From the IMG/VR virus record IMGVR_UViG_3300035670_000886, positions 1 to 31,714 of that record: a DNA stretch of 31,714 nucleotides. The stretch is one strand, 5' to 3'. Below, in pieces: positions 24,447 through 31,714 of the stretch. How positions within the stretch are numbered: position 1 is the first letter of the stretch; each line of letters begins with the position of its first letter. A program made the position numbers and the translations under genes. Origin of the DNA: a virus. Below the pieces are notes generated by a model, which had not been told where the DNA came from, did no database searches, and was given only the letters and a program-made list of their open reading frames with translations.

Positions 24447-25124
24447 TTAAAAATTATCTTGGTCGTTAAATGGTTCATCAAATGAATTTCTAATATCTCT
24501 GTCCGTGAAATTCTGTACATCGTCACTTGTTAAGATATACTCGTCTTTTCCTGTTTTTTCAAAATCAGATTTTTTATCCATAAAGAAATCTGATAACTTT
24601 TGGTTGAATGGATAACTATCCAAACTTCTTAATTGTAACTTTTCTTCAGGAGTTTTGGTTCTGTATTTTTCTATCTTTTGTTCAATATTGTTTATCCTAT
24701 CCAATATATTATTCATCGCATTTAACTTTTGGTCTAAATCGTCCATTTTGCTAAATAGATTTTCCATATATTCATCTTGTTTGTCAGATATGTTTTTTTG
24801 AGTATCTACTAATTGTGTGATATCCAACTCTTCTGAATCTTCGCCACCATCACCACCACCTTCTTCACTTCCTTCGTCACCAATCACTTCAACATCGGGG
24901 TCGTTAGCAACATCAACAGGTTCAGGGATAGCCTCAGCACCACCTTCAGCGGGTGGAGGAGGAGGGGCTGCCATATCACCACCGGGTGGAGGAGGTGCCT
25001 CCATATCACCACCGGGTGGTGGAGGGGGGGTAAGGGCATCTGCACTTAATTCCTGTTCGGAAATATATGTGTTAATAAAATTAAATCTTTTAATTTCTTC
25101 TAATAATTTTTTTTCTAATTCCAT
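24447..25124 (-). CDS. Pro-Gly repeat, acidic and coiled-coil protein (225 aa)
   Basis: I do not recognise this family. In order: a helical N-terminus (MELEKKLLEEIKRFNFINTY, 1-20); a Pro-rich repeat (three copies of a PPPPGGDM-like unit, 32-59); an acidic/Gly stretch (EVIGDEGSEEGGGDGGEDSEEL, given here as residues 79-100); a predicted coiled coil (about 103-155, with ENLFSKMDDLDQKLNAMNNI); and a conserved-looking C-terminal part (SDFFMDKKSDFEKTGKDEYI) ending in an acidic DEPFNDQDNF. The layout suggests an oligomeric linker or scaffold: N-terminal tether, flexible arm, coiled-coil multimer. It is 4 bases after the 74-aa gene and is closed by a terminator. Whether it belongs to the virion or to the replication set cannot be told from sequence alone. 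Confidence 0.7.
   Translation of the reverse strand: MELEKKLLEEIKRFNFINTYISEQELSADALTPPPPPGGDMEAPPPPGGDMAAPPPPPAEGGAEAIPEPVDVANDPDVEVIGDEGSEEGGGDGGEDSEELDITQLVDTQKNISDKQDEYMENLFSKMDDLDQKLNAMNNILDRINNIEQKIEKYRTKTPEEKLQLRSLDSYPFNQKLSDFFMDKKSDFEKTGKDEYILTSDDVQNFTDRDIRNSFDEPFNDQDNF
24948..25031 (-). repeat. Pro-Gly repeat DNA in the 225-aa gene
   Basis: Three imperfect copies of about 30 bases code for TPPPPPGGD-M, APPPPGGD-M and APPPPPAEGG. The DNA is locally GC-rich (runs of ccaccgggtggagg) in an otherwise AT-rich region, so it may expand or contract by slippage. Confidence 0.8.
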
Positions 25125-25128
25125 AATA

Positions 25129-25353
25129 TTAACCGTTCAATAAAGTTTTTATCCCTTCTTTTGTTTCAACCTTCAAAGTTCTATTAATTTGTTTGCTGTT
25201 ATCAACACGTTCTATTAAACCATCTTTCATTCTAACGGTATAACAATCTCCTGTGTCTAAATCACAGACTTCTTTAAATCCATTACCCATATTTTTTTCA
25301 ACCATTTTTGTATCCTTATTAAGATAATTATCTAATATGTTTTTAATGTCCAT
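25129..25353 (-). CDS. Small unknown protein (74 aa)
   Basis: I do not recognise it. The 74 residues start with an amphipathic helix (MDIKNILDNYLNKDTKMVEK), continue with a beta-hairpin-like core holding two Cys (EVCDLDTGDCYTVRMKDG, 28-45) and end with two strands (RTLKVETKEGIKTLL). It has no membrane segment. It lies 4 bases before the 225-aa gene and 43 bases after the hub gene, so it forms a two-gene unit with the 225-aa gene. The leader has ATAATAAAAAAATT and no Shine-Dalgarno sequence. Coding status rests on a full reading frame, the tight spacing and the protein-like composition. Confidence 0.65.
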   Translation of the reverse strand: MDIKNILDNYLNKDTKMVEKNMGNGFKEVCDLDTGDCYTVRMKDGLIERVDNSKQINRTLKVETKEGIKTLLNG

Positions 25354-25358
25354 AATTT

Positions 25359-25374
25359 TTTTATTATAAATATC
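25359..25374 (-). promoter_or_regulatory. AT motif before the 74-aa gene
   Basis: The sense reading GATATTTATAATAAAA (6 bases before the ATG) matches the gp41 leader at 14 of 16 positions. The other strand carries TATAAATA (25365-25372). It may be a promoter element or a leader motif; chance cannot be excluded in DNA this AT-rich. Confidence 0.35.
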
Positions 25375-25396
25375 TACTAATTAACCTTTTTCTCAA

Positions 25397-28300
25397 TTAA
25401 TAATTTTTAATTGCATAATCGAATCTATTTTTGGCTTCTTTATATGCGTCACTATTTTTAAATGTACCAATATTACTAATTATACCTTGTGCTGTTGACG
25501 CATCAACGGTTCTATTCCATATTGCCGCCCACAGATGTGTAAAAGCATCCGCAGTTGAATCTATAGATGGATTCTGTTGATTTAATTTAGTAATCAATTC
25601 TAATATTGTTGGTTCGTGTACTGAAACTTCGTCAACAACATAATTTACACTGTCACTAGCAGATGAGAAAGAAGCCATAGGTACTGTTCCGTCTACACCA
25701 TTTTCAATACAAACCTGTCCAGAGAAAAATCTCTTTTTATTGTTTATGTATGTTGTGTCGTTTGTTCTAATATTAAAAATATTATTGTTAACACATTTTA
25801 TATTTCCACCCGAAGTCTTGTTTTCTATAAGGGCCAATCCATAAATAAACTTCTTTATATTTGAATTGATGTTTGTGTTTGTGTTAAGATATGTTGTAAT
25901 TTGAGATTTCGATATTGTGGTTTCGGCATACGCAACAAAAGGTTTTTCAGGATATTTTGTAATATCTTGACACTTTCTGTCGTCTGTAGATTTATTTGTT
26001 CTCTGTGGTAATGTCTGATTTTCGGGATTTTCTGTTTGTTTTTTCTTTTCGTCCGCCTGTTGTTGATTGAGTTTTTGTTGAAATGTTTTAAGTATTTCTT
26101 TATTAACACTCATCACCAATTTATCCGGTGCCTGTAGTGAATATTTTGGTATTCTAACCCCCGTAAAGTTTGTATCAAACCCACCGGGTGTTATTGTGTG
26201 TTCAACATTTGTAATAAAATAAGGACCAGTAAACATAGGTACGTGTCTTAAATTAAAGTACATTGTTGGTTGTATCATCGCATTACCCATAGAACTAATT
26301 TGACAGGTATAACTCTTACTCTTATAGAAATTATAAAGAGACTGTGATTGTTGTGCAACCTTTTGTTGTGAATTCATGGAACCTAAGTCAGCCAAAACTT
26401 GGAATGTTGGTCCTATGTTTTTATTCTGATTCATATCCAAAGATATTCCGTGAAATATTCCTTGATTTCTTGTTCCAAAGTCCACGTTAAATCCTACACA
26501 CTTATTGGATTCTGAATAATCTTTTTTGTCAATTTGATTTTCAATCAACGGACAATCCGACGCTCTTGTTAAATCAAAAGCATCATCAAGTCTTCGTGAA
26601 TTAGGATAATTTCTATCATCTAAATTTTCAGAAGGTTTTCCAATATACATAGCCAACATTCTCGGTCTAGAGTCTTTGGTATCGACTTCCATAAATGTAC
26701 CAAATAAGTCGTTGGGAATATCTTGTGGTACTGGTTGTCCTTCTTTTATTCTGTCATTTCTACCATAAAAATTAACATAAACCGGTGTTGGCATAAATGT
26801 AAAATTATTCTTTTCGAGTATATGACCAACCAACTGATATACAGTAAGGGTTGAGTTTGTCCCTCTTAAAAATATTCTTAAATCTTCAATATTAATAACA
26901 ACTTTATCTCCGACAGGTCTATTTGCCCTATCTAAAAATAAAAAGTCTTCAAAGATTGTTCTGGTTTGGAAGTCTTGTCCTGATATCCATTTATCGTTCA
27001 TTAACCTAAATGTTTCCCAAGCATCTATTTTTGGTAAATTACCATCAACACTACTAAATCCAACACTATTTTCAACCGTACTAACCGCAGGTAACTTTCT
27101 ATTTAATTTAACTACGGTATCGTTTAAGATATTTCTATGGAAATTTTCTTGAATATTTAAAAATCCATTTAAGTCTTCATAAAAATTTGTTTTATTATAT
27201 GACGGATTTTCAAGTTTTCTTGTTGCAAATATTTTTATGAGTTGATGAAGGTTTTTAATATTACTTTCACTAAACTCAATTTCAAACTCTCTAAAGAAGT
27301 CCGTTATAAACGATCCATTATCTTTATATCTCAACTCTTCTATATTCGAAAAACCAACATATTGTTTAAGTGCTTTCCATTCATTAGGGTAATTAGCAAT
27401 ACTTTGTTCTAAAGTAATTAGATTTTCATTTGTTGGTACACTAAGAGGTACATATTTACCAAAGTCAAGTTTATCAACAGGATTCCTTGAGGGGTTATTA
27501 GAAAATGAATTAAATACCTTTCTATTGAATTTACCCGGATTACCTATTTTTAAAATTGCTTGTGTGGATAATTGTGCTATTTGATAATTTAAAAAGTTTC
27601 TAACTTGTAACTGTGATATTTTCGTTGCGATTTCTTCTGTTGACCCCGTATTAGGAACATCAGGAACCATAAATATTTTCTTCATAATATCAAATAAAGT
27701 AACTTTATAATAAATTACTTTTTCGTCTGATTTATAAAAATTTCCATTATTTTTAAAAATTGAAAATAATTTGGCAACTTCTTCCACACCTATATTTCCT
27801 GCTTCTAATCCCCCACTAACTTCTATATTTCTTAAAAATTGTTCGAAGTCTCCCTGATTTATATTCAATATATCAGGATTAATTTTATCGGGTTCTTTAC
27901 AAAAATTTAAAAAGTGTTTTTCAAATTCATCCAATATCTCTTTTGTAAAAATTCCAAATATTTCTTCAATAGATGAATATGGTTTATTTGTTAAATCAAA
28001 TGGTTGGTAGTTATCGGTTTCAGGGTTTATGTTTTTTATGTACTCATCGTGTCTTGGTTTATTTATTTTTTCGGTATTAAAATATCCGAAGTTTGGTGAT
28101 GCCCATAACGAACGGACACTACCATTATAAACTGAAGTATTGTTTTCAACATCGAGAGTCATGTTTCCATCAGTCTCTTTAAAACATTCATATTTAATTT
28201 GATTGAATTTAAAGTCACCAAAAGAAGGTATTACCAATATATTATTTGTTCCATATTCTTCAAATTCAGTATTTCCACTTAATTCAAAGTATCCATACCA

Positions 28301-31300
28301 CGTATCGAACCCTAATATTCTATTGGGATTATTCGCGTCGTGTCCAATGGTTTTAAATATTTTTCCTTTGTTGTTTTTAAATATTCTTAACTTTCTTTCG
28401 TTTTGTGCCTTGTTAAATTCATTATCTGTATAGTTGGTAAAGACATCTTTATTTGTAAAGTAATGGTATATGTCGTTTATAACTTTAGGATAAACTCCCG
28501 CGTTTATCGTTAGATATTCGGCATTTACCGTTGTTGGGTTTTCTGGGTTTATAACTATATTGTTATTGATTTTAAATTTGTGATAAAAATTAATATCTTC
28601 ACCCTCTTGGTTTTTTATGATATATGGTTTTTCAATATCATTTGATATCGGGTCATAGTTTTTTACATAATCAAAGTCTTCCCATATACCATCTAAGATA
28701 TCGATACCTGATGTTTCATATTTTTTATATCTGTGCCATATAGAACCCATTTTAATCAACCAAAGATATGGTTGACTATGTATCGATGCGAATTTATTTA
28801 ATGCCGCAAAAATATATGATTCATTTTTAAGAACTCCTGAAGATAATGTTTTTAAATATTCTCTTGTATTTGCAAAGGGTAAAGAGTTTAAATATAGATA
28901 TCCTAACCCGACATAGGGGTCTTCTATGGATGCTTTCTTATTCTCAATTCCTTTCGATATTGCATTAACAAAAAACGGTGTGTTTAATAAAGATGTTGTT
29001 TGTGTTGGTGTTAAATTATTTATCGTTGTGTTATATTCGTCACCATAATTTAAAAAGGACTCAGTTAAATACAAATCAGTATATTTTCTATCGTTAAAAT
29101 ACTTTCTTGCGGATTCGTGTGTGTTGATGTCAACAATTTGTTGTCCACCCTCAAGAAGATTTGTTTGAACTTGATTTGACGATTCTGAGGTGTTGTTTTT
29201 CCAATTGTAACTTGTAAAATATTTTTTATCATTAAAAACATCATCAGAAACATCGAATGTTGATACACACTTTTTCGTTGATAATATCGTATGTATTTCT
29301 TTTGTGTTGTAAGCGTCTTGAATATCGTTTATGTTCTTACCTAAAGACAAGTTGTTTTGAACCCAATTCAAATTAGTAAATGGATATGTGTCCAAAAATG
29401 TAACTTGATTGGATTTATTTGAATTTAGATATTTTTTTAGTTTTTCTATTTCTTCACCACCATTTATTATATCTACAGACGATGAATAAATGTAATCAAC
29501 ATCATATATTCCATAATCTAACGTTACCAATTCTTTTATGTAGTTGGTAACATATTCGTCTCTCTCATAGAGATTCCAAGAACCTGAATAAGAAATTGAA
29601 TTTAAATAAGATAAAAAACTTTCGTAACTAAATAATATTTCTTTTAATTTTTTACCTATTTCAGGTGACTTTGCAGATGACTCTTTTATATTCAAAAATT
29701 CCATCTCTCCCAAAGTTGAGAATATCTCATTTTGGTAGTCACTATTTCTAATAAATTTACTGTATGTTGCGTTTAAATATGTCCTTTCAAAAATTTCATA
29801 GTAATATGAAACTTCACTTAAGTTTGTATATGGTGTGTTAACAAAAGGAAATTCTATAGAACAAGGCATAAGGTATGAAATTTGATTTCCTTCGTTTGGA
29901 TAATTAAAGTCCAAAACTTCCGCCTCGGTCTGAACTGCCGCTTTTATATATTCTTCAACAAATTTAATTTCAGGCCATATTGTACTATCGTATCCCTGTA
30001 TTTTTGACGATACTGTAGAATCTCCCGGATACATCGCAACATATTCCTCATTTCCTTTTTCATCTTTTTGTAATTCCAAATAGTGTGGCCAAGGGTAAAC
30101 CACCGCAGTGTTTTTTAATTTACCATCGGTAGTTACTGATTCTATAGATTCTTTATTGTCTAAATTAAATGCTTTTTGTGAATCGATAATCGCAGTTAAT
30201 CTAACCGGATTGTCTCTCTGTTCCCAAGCCTCTTTATGGACATCATCCATTAACCTCATAAAAGCGTCTGAATTTGCACAAATAATCGCAACAATGTTTT
30301 TTATTGTCGGATTAAATCCAAGTCCAACGTCTGTCGATTTGATTTTAACCGCAAGTTCTTCCGCCAGTCTATCTTCAATATATTTTCTTTTCTGATTAAA
30401 TTGTTCTTCTATTTTACCCAACTTACCCAAAAAAGTTTTTTCGTTATAAGGTGGTTTAGATAATTTTGTTCCATATTCCAAAAACAAGTTAACCACCGGA
30501 TCTTCTTCTAATTCTAAAGTGGCCGCATTTATTTGTGTTTCTTTTTCAAAAACAAATGCCGCCTTTTCTTTTGCAGTAAATTCTTCTAACTCTTGTTTGT
30601 TTGGACTTCTTCCAAATGTTGCGTTATATGATTCTCTATACTCTATTTCGTTTTCCTGTCTTAACTTTCTAAGTAAAAAACCCTTATTTATTTTAACACT
30701 TAAAGCACAATCTGTAATCTTCTCTTGACCTATTGTGCAACTTCCATTTTCACCAAAGGTTTTGTTTTTGTTTAATAAGTCGTTGTATTTTAACATCAAA
30801 CTATCAAGTTCAGCCAAAGCATCCCTTTTTTCTTGTTTTGATAATTCAGTTTTTAAAACATTTAACAATGGTTTTTCGTTGGTATCTAAAACATATCTTT
30901 TTGTATTACTAACATATTTTACAAACCAACTACCTTTTAAAACTCCATAAATAGAATTTCTATATTCTTCTAATGTTTTTTTATAATCTTGTATATCAAA
31001 CAATACTGTCATGTCTTGTTTTCCATACAACTCCATAACATATTTTTCAAAGTTATCGAGTCTCATAAGTAATTGATTCATTGTTAATTCCGGAAAATTA
31101 TCATCAATCAACCCCTTACTCTTATACACACTATATGTCTCTTTTATTTTATCATACCCCCTACTACTTTTTACAATAATCGGTGGTGTTAAACTATTCT
31201 GACTTCCGTTTGATAAAACGGTGCTTGGTATTTTTGTATTGTTTTCAGATATTGTACTTTCGGTTGTATACATCCTTGGTAATGCGAAAAGTGCGGGTAT

Positions 31301-31714
31301 TTGAATATCTGAAAGTAACGCATAGGTTCTGGCGATATAGTTTGTTGTTATCTTATAGTTTCCGTCTGATGAGTCAAACCTTGCGTTAAAATCTTTCAAC
31401 ATCAATTCATATCTGACAGCCTTACCAAAGTACCCCTTAATCGTTAATGTAAATAAAGGATACGGCATTTGCATAAACGCACTATACGGTGAGTTCTCCC
31501 CTTGTTCAAATAGTATCCTACCTTGAACGTCAACCATCTCAATACTTACGTTTGGAACGTTTGCGGTATTCAATTTAATGGCAATACTTGTGATACCCAA
31601 AAGACCTGTGTCTTTTTGGTTCATGATATCTCTTCTCTGAACAAAATTTGTTTCAGTTTTTCCGTCTCCCGTTCTTATTTGTTTTTCTTGCCAACTAACT
31701 TTGGTTTGGTTGAT
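25397..31714 (-). CDS. Giant baseplate-hub protein with C-terminal muralytic domain (partial, N-terminus beyond window)
   Basis: The frame has an ATG at 31624 giving 2075 residues, but it stays open for 30 more codons (INQTKVSWQEKQIRTGDGK...) to the window edge and looks coding, so the true protein is longer. Numbering from that ATG: the N-terminal part (VPNVSIEMVDVQGRILFEQG; LFTLTIKGYFGKAVRYELML) has hub-like strands; the middle ~1500 residues are unrecognised; residues about 1719-1833 look like the late-control-D/gp27 hub fold (YTCQISSMGNAMIQPTMYFN, FITNVEHTITPGGFDTNF); a Q/N/K-rich linker follows (about 1834-1893); then a hydrolase-like domain (1894-2075) with LALIENKTSGG (candidate catalytic E1934) and NNNIFNIRT, resembling the ALIE.G / NN.F.I motifs of glucosaminidase or lysozyme-type domains. 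It would pierce and locally digest the cell wall, as T4 gp5/gp27 do as separate chains. Confidence 0.8.
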   Translation of the reverse strand: MNQTKVSWQEKQIRTGDGKTETNFVQRRDIMNQKDTGLLGITSIAIKLNTANVPNVSIEMVDVQGRILFEQGENSPYSAFMQMPYPLFTLTIKGYFGKAVRYELMLKDFNARFDSSDGNYKITTNYIARTYALLSDIQIPALFALPRMYTTESTISENNTKIPSTVLSNGSQNSLTPPIIVKSSRGYDKIKETYSVYKSKGLIDDNFPELTMNQLLMRLDNFEKYVMELYGKQDMTVLFDIQDYKKTLEEYRNSIYGVLKGSWFVKYVSNTKRYVLDTNEKPLLNVLKTELSKQEKRDALAELDSLMLKYNDLLNKNKTFGENGSCTIGQEKITDCALSVKINKGFLLRKLRQENEIEYRESYNATFGRSPNKQELEEFTAKEKAAFVFEKETQINAATLELEEDPVVNLFLEYGTKLSKPPYNEKTFLGKLGKIEEQFNQKRKYIEDRLAEELAVKIKSTDVGLGFNPTIKNIVAIICANSDAFMRLMDDVHKEAWEQRDNPVRLTAIIDSQKAFNLDNKESIESVTTDGKLKNTAVVYPWPHYLELQKDEKGNEEYVAMYPGDSTVSSKIQGYDSTIWPEIKFVEEYIKAAVQTEAEVLDFNYPNEGNQISYLMPCSIEFPFVNTPYTNLSEVSYYYEIFERTYLNATYSKFIRNSDYQNEIFSTLGEMEFLNIKESSAKSPEIGKKLKEILFSYESFLSYLNSISYSGSWNLYERDEYVTNYIKELVTLDYGIYDVDYIYSSSVDIINGGEEIEKLKKYLNSNKSNQVTFLDTYPFTNLNWVQNNLSLGKNINDIQDAYNTKEIHTILSTKKCVSTFDVSDDVFNDKKYFTSYNWKNNTSESSNQVQTNLLEGGQQIVDINTHESARKYFNDRKYTDLYLTESFLNYGDEYNTTINNLTPTQTTSLLNTPFFVNAISKGIENKKASIEDPYVGLGYLYLNSLPFANTREYLKTLSSGVLKNESYIFAALNKFASIHSQPYLWLIKMGSIWHRYKKYETSGIDILDGIWEDFDYVKNYDPISNDIEKPYIIKNQEGEDINFYHKFKINNNIVINPENPTTVNAEYLTINAGVYPKVINDIYHYFTNKDVFTNYTDNEFNKAQNERKLRIFKNNKGKIFKTIGHDANNPNRILGFDTWYGYFELSGNTEFEEYGTNNILVIPSFGDFKFNQIKYECFKETDGNMTLDVENNTSVYNGSVRSLWASPNFGYFNTEKINKPRHDEYIKNINPETDNYQPFDLTNKPYSSIEEIFGIFTKEILDEFEKHFLNFCKEPDKINPDILNINQGDFEQFLRNIEVSGGLEAGNIGVEEVAKLFSIFKNNGNFYKSDEKVIYYKVTLFDIMKKIFMVPDVPNTGSTEEIATKISQLQVRNFLNYQIAQLSTQAILKIGNPGKFNRKVFNSFSNNPSRNPVDKLDFGKYVPLSVPTNENLITLEQSIANYPNEWKALKQYVGFSNIEELRYKDNGSFITDFFREFEIEFSESNIKNLHQLIKIFATRKLENPSYNKTNFYEDLNGFLNIQENFHRNILNDTVVKLNRKLPAVSTVENSVGFSSVDGNLPKIDAWETFRLMNDKWISGQDFQTRTIFEDFLFLDRANRPVGDKVVINIEDLRIFLRGTNSTLTVYQLVGHILEKNNFTFMPTPVYVNFYGRNDRIKEGQPVPQDIPNDLFGTFMEVDTKDSRPRMLAMYIGKPSENLDDRNYPNSRRLDDAFDLTRASDCPLIENQIDKKDYSESNKCVGFNVDFGTRNQGIFHGISLDMNQNKNIGPTFQVLADLGSMNSQQKVAQQSQSLYNFYKSKSYTCQISSMGNAMIQPTMYFNLRHVPMFTGPYFITNVEHTITPGGFDTNFTGVRIPKYSLQAPDKLVMSVNKEILKTFQQKLNQQQADEKKKQTENPENQTLPQRTNKSTDDRKCQDITKYPEKPFVAYAETTISKSQITTYLNTNTNINSNIKKFIYGLALIENKTSGGNIKCVNNNIFNIRTNDTTYINNKKRFFSGQVCIENGVDGTVPMASFSSASDSVNYVVDEVSVHEPTILELITKLNQQNPSIDSTADAFTHLWAAIWNRTVDASTAQGIISNIGTFKNSDAYKEAKNRFDYAIKNY

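Noticed and set aside
24817-25143. Plus-strand 108-codon frame rich in Ser, Pro and Gly
   Set aside because: It is the antisense of the Pro-Gly repeat and acidic stretch of the 225-aa gene; low complexity explains the open frame.
31622-31624. ATG at 31624 as the true start of the hub gene
   Set aside because: The frame is open for 30 more codons to the window edge and these read as protein, so the gene is better called partial.
1-31714. tRNA genes, CRISPR arrays, integrase or reverse transcriptase (diversity-generating element)
   Set aside because: I looked for cloverleaf-like stretches, spaced direct repeats and the relevant protein motifs and found none; the window is almost fully coding on one strand.

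Overview
The window looks like part of the genome of a T4-like contractile-tailed phage (myovirus), most likely infecting a member of the Bacteroidota. The T4-type hallmarks are a gp25 and gp6 baseplate pair, a gp32-type single-strand DNA-binding protein, a UvsX-type recombinase, a FEN-family RNase H/flap nuclease, a gp41/DnaB-type helicase and class Ia NrdA/NrdB. The host guess is inference. It rests on AT-rich DNA, starts without Shine-Dalgarno sequences and with A-rich leaders, a promoter-like site of Bacteroidota form (TTTG-19-TATATTTT) before gp32, SprB-like and PKD-like modules in virion proteins, and an NrdB C-terminus (FSIDEDF) of the kind seen in eukaryotic R2.

Every gene I can support lies on the minus strand, so transcription runs from high to low coordinates. 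No gene-free stretch exceeds about 140 bases. I saw no tRNA, CRISPR array, insertion sequence or integrase. Both window ends cut genes.

Layout in transcription order. (1) 31714-25397: a giant baseplate-hub-like protein, open at the right edge, with a late-control-D/gp27-like region followed by a Q/N/K-rich linker and a C-terminal peptidoglycan-hydrolase-like domain. (2) 25353-24447: two small unknown proteins, the second with Pro-Gly repeats, an acidic stretch and a coiled coil, followed by an intrinsic terminator. (3) 24385-15984: a DNA replication, recombination and nucleotide module (promoter, gp32, hairpin, uvsX, rnh, an unknown 151-aa gene, gp41, nrdB, nrdA), closed by a perfect 14-bp terminator hairpin. 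(4) 15913-1: a baseplate/tail module (gp25, gp6, a 1668-aa protein with a CnaB/carboxypeptidase-regulatory-like domain and a long hydrophobic segment, four unrecognised virion-type proteins including one with a PKD-like domain, a 984-aa P2 gpI/T4 gp7-like protein, and a truncated SprB/Ig-like repeat protein). Genes in this last module mostly abut or overlap by 1 to 17 bases, which implies one translationally coupled late operon.

The replication genes would supply dNTPs (NrdAB), unwind DNA (gp41), coat and recombine it (gp32, UvsX) and remove primers (Rnh). The flanking modules build the baseplate that attaches to the cell and opens the envelope. The least-explained parts are the proteins encoded between gp6 and the gp7-like gene, the membrane-like segment inside one of them, and the hub-hydrolase fusion.
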